Assembly: GCF_900066015.1 (NCBI RefSeq)
Contig: NZ_LN890655.1
Span: 1,590,726 to 1,654,725, forward strand
Source: Candidatus Promineifilum breve
GTDB taxonomy: Bacteria > Chloroflexota > Anaerolineae > Promineifilales > Promineifilaceae
Length of the DNA stretch: 64,000 nt
Direction: 5' to 3'
Position numbers and translations under genes: made by a program. How positions within the stretch are numbered: the first letter of the stretch is position 1; each line of letters begins with the position of its first letter. Below, piece by piece: positions 51,467-59,252 of the stretch. The notes below the pieces were generated by a model. It was given only the letters and a program-made list of their open reading frames with translations, had not been told where the DNA came from and did no database searches.

Positions 51467-51667
51467 ATGATTGAAGAGAATCCGGTGGTGATGTTGTGTG
51501 GGGTGATGTGGCACGTTGTCGAAAGCGGGCGGGCGTCGACGGTGGCGCTGTGCGGCCGTGTGTTGCGTGATTGCCGGGCACATAGTCGGTTGAAGACGGT
51601 GGGGCGGGGGAATGTTTGTCTGGGTTGCTTGAGGGCGGCTGGATTGGATGTGGGAGATGAGACCTGA
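51467..51667 (+). CDS. Small Cys-rich protein, possible zinc ribbon
   Basis: 66 residues, with a GAGGG before the ATG. It has Cys at 11, 29, 36, 51 and 54 and His15 (WHVVESGRASTVALCGR, then VCLGCLRAAG), the spacing of a small zinc-binding protein; no family is recognised. It is the only plausible gene in the 523-base gap 51317-51839. The remainder there is a hairpin repeat (51669-51702) and ggtggcg-type heptamers. It could be spurious, but its Cys placement and ribosome site argue for a real gene. Confidence 0.45.
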   Translation: MIEENPVVMLCGVMWHVVESGRASTVALCGRVLRDCRAHSRLKTVGRGNVCLGCLRAAGLDVGDET

Positions 51668-51668
51668 G

Positions 51669-51738
51669 AGGTGCGACGCACTTCAGAAAGTGCATCGCAC
51701 CTGCCACCTGCCACCTGCCACCCGCCACCTCTTTTCAC
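51669..51738. repeat. Hairpin repeat aggtgcgacgcactt followed by gccacct heptamers
   Basis: 51669-51702 is a copy of the 43275-43308 hairpin with one base changed in the right arm. Five gccacct/gccaccc units follow directly. Confidence 0.85.
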
Positions 51739-51839
51739 TTGCTATTTACGGCAATCTGTTGTATTATTTCAACAATTCATTCAAATGGCGGCCGGCATGA
51801 CCGCCATATCCGGGCCTTACGGGGCCGCAATGGGCATAC

Positions 51840-52553
51840 GTGGCGCGGCAGATCGACATCAAGGGTATTCGCGACGGCTTGCTGATCCGGGTCAATGACC
51901 AGCCGGAGTTCGCTGTCTACGAGCGGCTGGGGCGGGAACTGGAGCAGAAGCGGGCGTTCCTGCAGGGCAGCCGCATCGCCGTAGCCCTCGGCCGCCGGGC
52001 GATGAACGGCGAACAACTGGCCGGATTGCAGGAACTCTTCACCGCCCACGACCTGGAGCTATGGGCCGTGCTCAGCGATGACGGTGACACCCGCGACGCG
52101 GCGCGCGAATTGGGGCTGGCGACGCGCCTGTCGGGCAGCGCCACCGCCCTGGACGGCGCGCCGAGCGAAGCCGCCCACCCGGAATCGGCCAACGGCGCGG
52201 GCGCACCCAAAGCGCCCCCGGCGGCCAACGCCCTGCTGCTGCGCGAGACGCTGCGCTCCGGCCGGGCGGTGTGGCACGAGGGGCACGTCATCGTGCTGGG
52301 CGACGTGAACCCCGGGGCGGAGATCATCGCCACGGGCAACGTCATCGTCTGGGGCCGGTTGCGCGGGCTGGTCCACGCCGGGTCGGGCGGCGACGCGACG
52401 GCGATCATCTGCGCGTTGGAACTCAATCCGACGCAACTACGCATCGCCGACCGGATCGCCGCCCCGCCCGACAACCGGGCCGGGGCCATCCCCGAGCAGG
52501 CGGCCATTCGCGAGGGGCAGATCGTGGCCGAGCCGTGGCGGAGAGGGACGTAG
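51840..52553 (+). CDS. minC: Septum site-determining protein MinC
   Basis: 237 residues from a GTG. The N-terminal domain (about 1-95) is followed by a spacer rich in Ala/Pro (about 105-130) and a beta-helix C-terminal domain with LRETLRSGRAVWHEGHVIVLG, DVNPGAEIIATGNVIVWGRL and ELNPTQLRIADRIA, the typical MinC signature. MinC blocks FtsZ polymerisation away from mid-cell and is brought to the membrane by MinD. minD lies 124 bases downstream with repeats in the gap. Confidence 0.94.
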   Translation: MARQIDIKGIRDGLLIRVNDQPEFAVYERLGRELEQKRAFLQGSRIAVALGRRAMNGEQLAGLQELFTAHDLELWAVLSDDGDTRDAARELGLATRLSGSATALDGAPSEAAHPESANGAGAPKAPPAANALLLRETLRSGRAVWHEGHVIVLGDVNPGAEIIATGNVIVWGRLRGLVHAGSGGDATAIICALELNPTQLRIADRIAAPPDNRAGAIPEQAAIREGQIVAEPWRRGT

Positions 52554-52650
52554 CGAGTGGCAGGTGGCGAGTGGCAATTGATAAGCAGCTCTCCGCAACG
52601 GTAGTTGGTCGTGTTTCCGTGGTCTGCGGTCGGTCGTCCGCGGTCAACTA
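52553..52650. repeat. Composite heptamer repeat between minC and minD
   Basis: agtggca/ggtggcg units (52555-52582) begin at the minC stop, and ggtctgc/ggtcgtc units (52615-52645) follow. The segment gtagttg (52602) has its inverse caactac near 52645. Confidence 0.8.
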
Positions 52651-52677
52651 CCAGATACTGTATAAGACAGGATTACT

Positions 52678-53481
52678 ATGACTGCACAAATTGTGACGGT
52701 AACATCGGGCAAGGGCGGTGTGGGCAAGACGACGGTGACGGCCAATCTGGCCTCGGCGTTGGCCATGCTGGGCAAGAAGGTGACGGCCATCGACGCCGAC
52801 ATCGGCCTGCGCAACCTGGACGTGGTGATGGGGCTGGAGAATCGCATCGTCTATGATCTGGTCGACGTGGTGGAGGGGCGCTGCCGGCTGCGGCAGGCGA
52901 TGATCAAGGACAAGCGCCAGCCGGAGCTATACCTCATCCCGGCGGCGCAGACGCGCGACAAGACGGCCGTCAGCCCGTCGGACATGGTGCTCATCTGCGA
53001 CCAACTGCGCGAGGAGATGGATTACGTCATCATCGACTCGCCGGCGGGCATCGAGCGCGGCTTCCGCAACGCCGTGGCCCCGGCCGACAAGGTGGTCATC
53101 GTCACCAACCCGGAAGTATCGGCCGTGCGCGACGCCGACCGCATCATCGGGCTGATCGAGGCCGAGGAGAAGGGGCCGGGCCAGCTGATCATCAACCGCG
53201 TCAAGCCGGCCATGGTCAGCCGCGGCGATATGCTGTCGGTGGATGACGTGCTCGACATCCTGGCCGTGCAACTCCTGGGCGTCATCCCTGATGACGAGCG
53301 CATCCTCATCGCCAGCAATCAGGGCTTGCCGCTGGTGATGCACGGCGTGAACGGGGTCAGCGCCGGCGAGGCGTTCCGCAACGTGGCCCGCCGGCTGGAG
53401 GGCGAGGACGTGCCTTTCCTGGAACTGGCCCAGAAGCAGACGTTCATGTCGCGCCTGCGGGCATTTATGGTGGGGCAATAG
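52678..53481 (+). CDS. minD: Septum site-determining ATPase MinD
   Basis: 267 residues. The deviant Walker A GKGGVGKTTVTANLA (10-24) and IDADIGLRNLDVVMGLENR are typical of MinD/ParA-type ATPases. The C-terminal end FMSRLRAFMVGQ is an amphipathic membrane-targeting helix. MinD binds ATP, dimerises on the membrane and recruits MinC; MinE stimulates its hydrolysis. Confidence 0.97.
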   Translation: MTAQIVTVTSGKGGVGKTTVTANLASALAMLGKKVTAIDADIGLRNLDVVMGLENRIVYDLVDVVEGRCRLRQAMIKDKRQPELYLIPAAQTRDKTAVSPSDMVLICDQLREEMDYVIIDSPAGIERGFRNAVAPADKVVIVTNPEVSAVRDADRIIGLIEAEEKGPGQLIINRVKPAMVSRGDMLSVDDVLDILAVQLLGVIPDDERILIASNQGLPLVMHGVNGVSAGEAFRNVARRLEGEDVPFLELAQKQTFMSRLRAFMVGQ

Positions 53482-53484
53482 AGT

Positions 53485-53600
53485 TAAGAATTTAAACACG
53501 GATGGGACACGGATTAGACGGATGGTACGGATTGAAGGGCTATGTGTCGGCTCAATCCGTTTTATCCGTAACATCCGTGTCAATCCGTGTTGAATTTCTT
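53485..53600. repeat. Inverted-arm repeat between minD and minE (acacggat family)
   Basis: Left arm: tttaaacacggatgggacacggat units. Right arm: the inverse aatccgttttatccgtaacatccgtgt (split as aatccgttttatccg and taacatccgtgt). Unit 8-10 nt. Different family from those in neighbouring gaps. Confidence 0.85.
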
Positions 53601-53617
53601 CATGTGAGGGATACGTC

Positions 53618-53896
53618 ATGAGTTGGCTCGATCGATTGCTGGGCAAAAACGAAACCAGCGGCCAGAAGGCCAAGCAACGCTTGCAGATGGTGCTCATCCA
53701 CGATCGCGCCGATCTGCCGCCGGGGCTGCTGGAAATCATCAAGGACGACATCATCGAAGTCATCGCCCGCCACACGGCCATCGACAGGGATAAGGTCGTC
53801 GTCCATCTGGACAGCACCACGCAGGAGAACCGGCTGGTGGCGGAGATACCTTTGGCGACCGCGCGGGTGAGGGCGAAGGTGGCGGGTCGCGGGTAG
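53618..53896 (+). CDS. minE: Cell division topological specificity factor MinE
   Basis: 92 residues. The N-terminal SWLDRLLGKNETSGQKAKQRLQ includes the MinD-binding helix region, and LQMVLIHDRADLPPGLLE with DKVVVHLDS are typical. MinE drives MinD oscillation. The last residues (RAKVAGRG) run into ggtggcg-type heptamers, and the stop codon is within the repeat. Confidence 0.95.
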   Translation: MSWLDRLLGKNETSGQKAKQRLQMVLIHDRADLPPGLLEIIKDDIIEVIARHTAIDRDKVVVHLDSTTQENRLVAEIPLATARVRAKVAGRG

Positions 53897-53931
53897 CGGG
53901 TGGCGAGTGGCGGGTTGCGGGTAGTAGAGGT
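53876..53931. repeat. Left heptamer arm flanking the four-helix-bundle gene
   Basis: Units ggtggcg, ggtcgcg, ggtagcg, ggtggcg, agtggcg, ggttgcg, ggtagta. It is the inverse of the 54350-54427 array on the other side of the gene. Confidence 0.85.
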
Positions 53932-53944
53932 TAGCTAAAGGGCT

Positions 53945-54349
53945 GTGTTCAAGAATTTTGAGGAATGGGTTTTGCAGGTTCCGCTGAGTATTAGAAGCGA
54001 CTCATTATGGGAGTTTGTCACCTACCGTTACGCCCTTTTTCTGTCCGATCTGGCTTGGTTCGACGCGGAAAAAATCATCAAAGACTCGCGTGGCCGAGGT
54101 ATCGCCTGGCAGCTTGTCGATAGTGCCGGTTCGATTGCCGCTAATATTGAAGAAGGGTATGGCCGTGGATTCGGTAAGGATTATTCCCGCTTCTTGCGAA
54201 TCTCTTTAGGCTCAGCCAGAGAGACCAAAGGGTGGTACTATCGCAGTCGCCACGTCCTTGAGGAACAGGTAGTCCATCACCGCATGGCCCTCATCGACGA
54301 GATAATCGCCAGCCTCGTGATCGTAGCCAAACAGCAACGCGACAAATAA
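53945..54349 (+). CDS. Four-helix-bundle protein (23S rRNA intervening-sequence / bAvd family)
   Basis: 134 residues from a GTG. Typical family stretches are LVDSAGSIAANIEEGYGRG, DYSRFLRISLGSARET and LIDEIIASLVIVAKQQ. The family is encoded by intervening sequences in 23S rRNA of several bacteria, and its fold is shared with the Avd accessory protein of diversity-generating retroelements. No reverse transcriptase or rRNA is here. Instead the gene is bracketed by two inverted heptamer arrays, as IVS genes are bracketed by complementary stems. Function is unknown; nucleic acid binding is likely. Confidence 0.88.
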   Translation: MFKNFEEWVLQVPLSIRSDSLWEFVTYRYALFLSDLAWFDAEKIIKDSRGRGIAWQLVDSAGSIAANIEEGYGRGFGKDYSRFLRISLGSARETKGWYYRSRHVLEEQVVHHRMALIDEIIASLVIVAKQQRDK

Positions 54350-54427
54350 CCCACCCGCCACTCGCCACTCGCCACCCGCCACTCGCCACTCGCCACTCGC
54401 CACCCGCCACTCGCCACTCGCCACCCC
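54350..54427. repeat. Right heptamer arm flanking the four-helix-bundle gene
   Basis: Eleven units of gccactc/gccaccc in perfect 7-nt register, starting at the end of the gene. It is the inverse of the 53876-53931 array. Confidence 0.9.
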
Positions 54428-54476
54428 TAACCTGTGAACTCCCTTAAATCTATGGGTTCCCCCTCTCTGACTGAGC

Positions 54477-54482
54477 TACAAT
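54477..54482 (+). promoter_or_regulatory. Putative -10 box (leaderless) of rodA
   Basis: TACAAT ends 9 nt before the ATG at 54492, with no ribosome site in between. Confidence 0.4.
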
Positions 54483-54491
54483 TCATGGGTT

Positions 54492-55601
54492 ATGCTATCG
54501 AGGACGTCGGTTTGGCGCTATTTTGACGTGTGGCTGTTGGCGGCGGTGGTGCTGCTGACCGGCTACGGCATCCTCATGATCCGCAGCGCCATCACCGGCG
54601 CGCCGGCCTTCGAGACCTACCCGCAGCAACAACTCATCTGGGCCGGGCTGGGGTTGGTGATCCTGCTGGTCACGGCGGCCATCGACTACCGCATCCTGAC
54701 CTCGTCCCACTGGTGGATTTATGCCGGGCTGGTGGGGCTATTGGTGCTGGTCGTCGTCACCGGCCAGGTGAACAATGACGCCCGGCGCTGGATTCAGATC
54801 ACCCCCTCGTTCCAGATTCAGCCGTCGGAATTCGGCCGCATCTTCATCGCCATCACCTTCGCCCAATTTCTGGCCAATCGCCGCCACCTGATGAACCGCT
54901 TCGGCAACACGCTGCTGACGCTGGCCTATTTCGCCGTGCCGGTGGGCCTCATCTTCATCCAACCCAACCTGGGCATGACCATCCTGTTCATGTTCATCTG
55001 GTTTGTCGTCATCTGGGTGGCCGGGCTACCGCTGCGCCACTTCGCCATGTTGGGAGCGATGGGCCTCGTTGTGGGGCTGGCCGTCTTCCCGCTGCTGGCC
55101 GATTACCAGCGCGAACGCATCACCACCTTCCTGAACCCCGAAGAGGCCAGTTCCGACGACGTGTTCAATATCGATCAGGCCGAGATCAGTATCGCCACCG
55201 GCAGTTGGACGGGCAAGGGGTATTTGCAGGGCACACAGAGCCAGCTCGGCTTCCTGCGCGCCCAGCACACCGACTTCATCTTCTCAGTCATCACCGAAGA
55301 GATGGGGCTGATGTTCGGCACGGTGGTGGTGCTGGGGCTGATGGGCTTTATTTTGCTGCGCATCCTGCGCGCGGCCCAGCTTAGCCCCGACCCGGCCGGC
55401 AAGCTGATCTGCGCCGGCATTGCCGCCATCCTCTTCTTCCAGACGGCCGTCAACGTGGGCATGAACGTGCGCGTGCTGCCCGTCACCGGCCTCACGCTGC
55501 CGTTCGTCAGCTACGGCGGCAGCTCGCTCATCACCCTGTTCCTGGCCATCGGCGTCGTCGAATCGGTGCTGATGCGGCAGCGGAAGCAGGAGTTTGGATA
55601 G
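54492..55601 (+). CDS. rodA: Rod-shape SEDS glycosyltransferase RodA
   Basis: 369 residues with about ten TM helices. The family motifs are VLLTGYGILMIRSA, NNDARRWIQI, QPSEFGRIFIAITFAQFL, FIQPNLGMTILFMFIW, TEEMGLMFGTVVVLGLMGF and VTGLTLPFVSYGGSSLI. SEDS proteins polymerise peptidoglycan together with a class B PBP. RodA rather than FtsW is favoured by the NDARRW stretch, length and min context, but no mreB or PBP2 is nearby. No other cell-wall gene is in the window. Confidence 0.93.
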   Translation: MLSRTSVWRYFDVWLLAAVVLLTGYGILMIRSAITGAPAFETYPQQQLIWAGLGLVILLVTAAIDYRILTSSHWWIYAGLVGLLVLVVVTGQVNNDARRWIQITPSFQIQPSEFGRIFIAITFAQFLANRRHLMNRFGNTLLTLAYFAVPVGLIFIQPNLGMTILFMFIWFVVIWVAGLPLRHFAMLGAMGLVVGLAVFPLLADYQRERITTFLNPEEASSDDVFNIDQAEISIATGSWTGKGYLQGTQSQLGFLRAQHTDFIFSVITEEMGLMFGTVVVLGLMGFILLRILRAAQLSPDPAGKLICAGIAAILFFQTAVNVGMNVRVLPVTGLTLPFVSYGGSSLITLFLAIGVVESVLMRQRKQEFG

Positions 55602-55603
55602 GG

Positions 55604-55680
55604 AAGTGGGTAGTGGACAGTGGGTAGTGGACAGTAGGCCGCTGTCGCAATCGCTTTCGCAATCGCAATCGCTTTCGTTC
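55604..55680. repeat. Heptamer repeat (agtggac) followed by hexamer repeat (aatcgc/tttcgc)
   Basis: Five 7-nt units (agtgggt, agtggac, agtgggt, agtggac, agtaggc) are followed by 6-nt units aatcgc and tttcgc (55636-55675). Single-armed. Confidence 0.8.
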
Positions 55681-55715
55681 TTCAGTGCTCAGTAGGTCAG
55701 CGGCGGGTGTTCTAA

Positions 55716-55765
55716 ATTCGTCATTCGTCATTCGTCGTTCGTCATTTCTTGTTCGTCATTCAATA
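55716..55765. repeat. Heptamer repeat (attcgtc)
   Basis: Six units attcgtc/gttcgtc just upstream of the KilA-N gene. It is the same family as 49321-49392. Confidence 0.8.
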
Positions 55766-55767
55766 TC

Positions 55768-56586
55768 ATGGAAACAATCACTGTTCTCGATCAACAGGTC
55801 GCTATCGCGCCGATTGACGGCGTCGATTACATCAGTATTACCGACATGGCCCGCTACCGGGACGAGGAGCGCACCGACTACATCGTCCAGAACTGGCTGC
55901 GCAATCGGGACACCATCGAATTTTTGGGCATCTGGGAGCATCTGAACAACCCGACGTTCGACGGCGCGGCCTTCGACGGCTTCCGGCGGCAGGCGGGGCT
56001 GAACCGCTTCACGCTGACCGCCAAACGCTGGATCGAGGCCACCCATGCCGTGGGGCTGGTGAGCCGCGGCGGGCGGCGGGCCGGCATCTTCGCCCACCCC
56101 GACATCGCCTTCGAGTTCGCCTCGTGGGTGGCGGTGGAGTTCAAGCTGTATCTGATCAAGGAGTTCCAGCGCATCAAGAGCGATGAACTGGAGCGGCTGG
56201 GCTGGGACATCCGCCGCAATCTGGTGAAGCTCAACTATCGCATCCACACCGAGGCCATCCGCCAGACGCTGGTGCCCAACGAACTGAGCGCCGAGGAGAA
56301 GAGCGCCATCTACCGCTCCGAGGCCGACGTGCTGAACATGGCCCTCTTCGGCCGGACGGCGGCCGAATGGCGCGAGGCCCATCCCGACGAAAAGGGCAAC
56401 ATCCGCGACCAGGCCACCATGGGGCAACTGGTGGCCCTGTCCAATCTGGAGAACCTCAACGCCCACTTCATCCGCGAGGGCCTGCCCCAGGACGAACGGC
56501 TGGAGCGGCTGAACCGGATTGCCATCGACCAGATGAGGTTGTTGACGGGGGAGGCCAGTGTGCGGGCGTTGGCGGCGGGGGAGTAA
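55768..56586 (+). CDS. KilA-N domain protein
   Basis: 272 residues. DGVDYISITDMARYRDEERT and WLRNRDTIEFLGIWEHLNN are the KilA-N/ANT-type DNA-binding domain seen in phage and bacterial accessory genes. The second half has a helical segment rich in Arg/Glu (about 130-250) without a recognised domain. Often associated with phages or defence; here it is flanked by repeats and a peptidase E gene, with no phage genes. Possibly a host accessory regulator. Confidence 0.87.
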   Translation: METITVLDQQVAIAPIDGVDYISITDMARYRDEERTDYIVQNWLRNRDTIEFLGIWEHLNNPTFDGAAFDGFRRQAGLNRFTLTAKRWIEATHAVGLVSRGGRRAGIFAHPDIAFEFASWVAVEFKLYLIKEFQRIKSDELERLGWDIRRNLVKLNYRIHTEAIRQTLVPNELSAEEKSAIYRSEADVLNMALFGRTAAEWREAHPDEKGNIRDQATMGQLVALSNLENLNAHFIREGLPQDERLERLNRIAIDQMRLLTGEASVRALAAGE

Positions 56587-56593
56587 AGAAACT

Positions 56594-56683
56594 TAATCCG
56601 CAGATTGTCGCTGAGGACAGCGGGCAGATTACGCAGATTGAAGAAAAATCTGCGTAATCTGCGAAATCTGCGGATCAGATTTC
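56594..56683. repeat. Inverted-arm repeat (cgcagattt family)
   Basis: Left arm: ccgcagatt, then cagattacgcagatt with an intervening ctgaggacagcg hairpin. Right arm: atctgcgtaatctgcg and aaatctgcgg. Unit 9 nt. Confidence 0.85.
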
Positions 56684-56721
56684 TGATGTGACAGTCTATT
56701 CAATCGTCAAAGCGAGGCATA

Positions 56722-57387
56722 ATGAAATTTCTACTCACATCCGCCGGTATCAAAAACAACAGCATTCGTAACGCCTTAGTCGACCTTCTGGGCAAACCGA
56801 TTGCCGAGTCCAGCGCCTTGTGCATCCCCACGGCGCTCCTCCCCTTCCCCGGCGGGCCGGCCATGGCTTACCGGTTCATCAGCGGAGCAACCGCCAACCC
56901 CCTGTGCGAGTTGGGCTGGAAGTCGTTGGGCGTGCTGGAACTCACGGCCCTGCCCAGCATCCAAGCGGAATATTGGATCGCCGCTGTCCGGGAGGCTGAC
57001 GCCCTGCTGGTGAGTGGCGGCGATGTCTTTTATCTAGGCCGCTGGATGCGGGAGTCCGGGCTGGCCGACCTCCTGCCGTCGCTGCGCCAGACCGTCTACG
57101 TGGGGGTGAGCGCCGGCAGTATGGTGACGGCCCCTATTTTCGGAGAGACGTACGACGACCCGAATAGGCCCTTTGTCATCGATAAGGGGCTGGGACTGGT
57201 TGACTTTGCGTTGCTGCCGCACGTGGATCACCCGGCCCACCCGGAAAGTTCCATGGCCAGGGTGGCCAGAATGGCGGCCGAGGTTCCGGCGCCGACCTAC
57301 GCGATTGACGACCAGACCGCCATCAAAGTGGTCGATGGCGCAATCGAAGTTGTCTCTGAAGGTCATTGGAGATTGTTTACGCGCTAA
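56722..57387 (+). CDS. Peptidase E-like serine peptidase (family S51)
   Basis: 221 residues. The catalytic Ser130 lies in YVGVSAGSMV, and ADALLVSGGDVFYLGRWMR matches the peptidase E oxyanion/GG motif. S51 includes Asp-Xaa dipeptidase (peptidase E) and cyanophycinase; short length without extra domain favours a PepE-like enzyme. An AGCGAGG site precedes the ATG. The DinB-like gene follows with a 50-base gap. Confidence 0.9.
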   Translation: MKFLLTSAGIKNNSIRNALVDLLGKPIAESSALCIPTALLPFPGGPAMAYRFISGATANPLCELGWKSLGVLELTALPSIQAEYWIAAVREADALLVSGGDVFYLGRWMRESGLADLLPSLRQTVYVGVSAGSMVTAPIFGETYDDPNRPFVIDKGLGLVDFALLPHVDHPAHPESSMARVARMAAEVPAPTYAIDDQTAIKVVDGAIEVVSEGHWRLFTR

Positions 57388-57437
57388 TCAGGAATTGCCG
57401 GCCGTGGCCAGGGCAGGCGCTGTTGATTGGAGAATCT

Positions 57438-58136
57438 ATGACTGACCAGATGCGGGTGACGTTGGAAATCGGGCCGAAGGGCAAGAAGGTGGTGGCGGTG
57501 GCGCCTGATTGGCCCGGCCTGGCGCGCGGGGCAAAGACCGGGGCGGAGGCCATCGAAAGGCTACGTTCCTATATGACGCGTTATTCCCAGGTCGCCAGGC
57601 TGGCCGAAATGGACGCGGCGTTGGACGCCACGATGAACATTGACGTGGTCGAGGAGTATCCGGGAACAGGCTCAACTGACTTCTGGGGCATCTCGTTTGC
57701 GTTTTCGAGCATCGACAAGCAGAGCATGACGGATGACGAATTGGCACGGCAACTGAAGCTGATGCAGGCGTGTTGGGCGTTTTTCGACGCTGTGCGCGGG
57801 CGGGTGTCGGCCGAGATGCGCAAGGGGCCACGCGGGGGCGGGCGCGACCGCGACCACATCGTCCGCCATACGTTGGCCGCGGAGCAGGGTTGGGCCAAGG
57901 GAGTCGGTGTGGGCGCGACTGTAGTCACCTCCGACGGCGGGGTGCCAACCGATGAGGCGCTGAAAGCGTATCGCGCTGCCTATTGCCAGGCCATCCGGGA
58001 CTATCACTCACAGGGCAAAATGGCCGGCAATGTGGCGAAATGGCCGCTCCGGTTCCTGATTCGGCACACGGCCTTTCATACGATGGATCATGCTTGGGAG
58101 ATGGAAGATAAGGATCTGACTGGTAAAGAAGCGTGA
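57438..58136 (+). CDS. DinB-like protein with HicB-like N-terminus
   Basis: 232 residues from the ATG at 57438 (TTGGAGAA upstream). An earlier in-frame ATG at 57366 overlaps the previous gene and is not preferred. Residues 1-50 (VTLEIGPKGKKVVAVAPDWPG, AIERLRSYMTRYSQVA) look like a HicB-type fold that usually masks a toxin. Residues about 90-232 have GRDRDHIVRHTLAAEQGW and FLIRHTAFHTMDHAWEMEDK, the His-rich ends of DinB/YfiT metal-dependent helical bundle proteins. Fusion of the two is unusual. Substrate unknown. Confidence 0.72.
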   Translation: MTDQMRVTLEIGPKGKKVVAVAPDWPGLARGAKTGAEAIERLRSYMTRYSQVARLAEMDAALDATMNIDVVEEYPGTGSTDFWGISFAFSSIDKQSMTDDELARQLKLMQACWAFFDAVRGRVSAEMRKGPRGGGRDRDHIVRHTLAAEQGWAKGVGVGATVVTSDGGVPTDEALKAYRAAYCQAIRDYHSQGKMAGNVAKWPLRFLIRHTAFHTMDHAWEMEDKDLTGKEA

Positions 58137-58228
58137 AGTCGAGGGCTCTATCAGCATCGATACGGTACATGCCCTGACCATGCTAGTTAATCAATCGCGG
58201 GAACTATAAGTGGCAAAAGTTCGGGTAT

Positions 58229-58325
58229 CCCGATAACCACGACCGCCGGGATGTCCAAAGACTAAGCCGCAGTTTTATCCCTAGATTACAATCCGAACGG
58301 GATGTGGGTTTAGGGTTGTAGGAAT
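58229..58325. repeat. Degenerate repeat, copy 1, next to the HNH gene
   Basis: Contains cccgataaccacgac (58229) and an attacaatccgaacggg...gtttagggttgtaggaat stretch (58285-58325). Related sequences are at 59465-59503, 59595-59628 and 61606-61648. Not coding. The 237-base gap 58137-58373 holds nothing else I recognise. Confidence 0.55.
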
Positions 58326-58373
58326 ACTGTAACAGAAGTGATTAGGCAGTTGAGAAGCGTCCCTGAGATGGAT

Positions 58374-59252
58374 CTAATCATTCATTGGATACCAAGCTTC
58401 GTAGAGACTTGATGTCTGGGCATTATTGTTCCGCTTCTTTAAATTGCAGTCCTGACAAAGCAATTGTATGTTGCTTACGTCATTGAGTCCCCCTTGAGCC
58501 AATGGTACTATGTGGTCATAGTGTTCAATACTACTTATATTGATGATTCCCGACAGATCACGTTGACAAATAACGCATAGTCCCCGATCACGAAAATATA
58601 CGGCTCTCTGAACCCATCTGGGGATATGTGCTCTCTTTAGAACTCCAGGTTTCGCAAAAAAAGAGTCGCATTCTCCTTCAAGAGTATCAGCCCCTAAGCC
58701 GAATATTAACCCGGCCATCATTTCGTTAAACAGTAGCATCAGCCCACGATTCTGAAAAAGGATAAAGAAAACTTCCCGGACCGCGCTTTCTACAAGGGTT
58801 TCAAAAGGTCCTTCCAGTGTAAGTTCGTCATAGTAATCCGAAACATCATTGTCATCGGCATCTAGAAATTCTTTATTAAGGTTCTTCAGCCAATCGACAA
58901 ACGATGTGTGTTCGATATTGTAGTAAATAAGTGCTTTTTCAATTGGCAAACTCGTTGGGCGTAAATCATTCATAGCTATGGGCATATGGCTGTATCTTTC
59001 AAAAGTGTCTTGACGCACATCTAATTCGATTTCGAATACTTCGTCATTTATGATCTCGGTTACTAGAAATTCAATGAACTTATGAAAAGCCGAGTATTTT
59101 GGGAAAGGCTGTGCGAACTCAAAATCTGGGTCAGCACCATAAAAATTATCCAATAGCCGCAAATACGAAATTTGATCGTGTAACACATTGCGAACGATAT
59201 TCGCGAAATAGTAGGTTTCGTAAAAGTGACCTTCGAAAGTGGCTCGTTCCAT
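58374..59252 (-). CDS. HNH endonuclease domain protein
   Basis: 292 residues. The HNH domain is C-terminal: DRGLCVICQRDLSG, then IEHYDHIVPLAQGGLNDVSN with the catalytic His and Asn, and LLCQDCNLKK; the CxxC pairs bind zinc. The first 200 residues, acidic and rich in aromatic residues (ELDVRQDTFERYSHMP, NIEHTSFVDWLKNLN), are unrecognised and may sense a ligand or partner. Base use is clearly AT-richer than in neighbouring genes. It may be a defence or mobile-element nuclease. Confidence 0.88.
   Translation of the reverse strand: MERATFEGHFYETYYFANIVRNVLHDQISYLRLLDNFYGADPDFEFAQPFPKYSAFHKFIEFLVTEIINDEVFEIELDVRQDTFERYSHMPIAMNDLRPTSLPIEKALIYYNIEHTSFVDWLKNLNKEFLDADDNDVSDYYDELTLEGPFETLVESAVREVFFILFQNRGLMLLFNEMMAGLIFGLGADTLEGECDSFFAKPGVLKRAHIPRWVQRAVYFRDRGLCVICQRDLSGIINISSIEHYDHIVPLAQGGLNDVSNIQLLCQDCNLKKRNNNAQTSSLYEAWYPMND

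Noticed and set aside
53945-54349. Diversity-generating retroelement suggested by an Avd-like protein
   Set aside because: No reverse transcriptase and no template/variable repeat pair is present; the protein family also occurs with rRNA intervening sequences.
54350-54427. CRISPR-like array of short repeats
   Set aside because: Units are 7 nt in unbroken tandem with no spacers, and no cas genes are present anywhere in the window.
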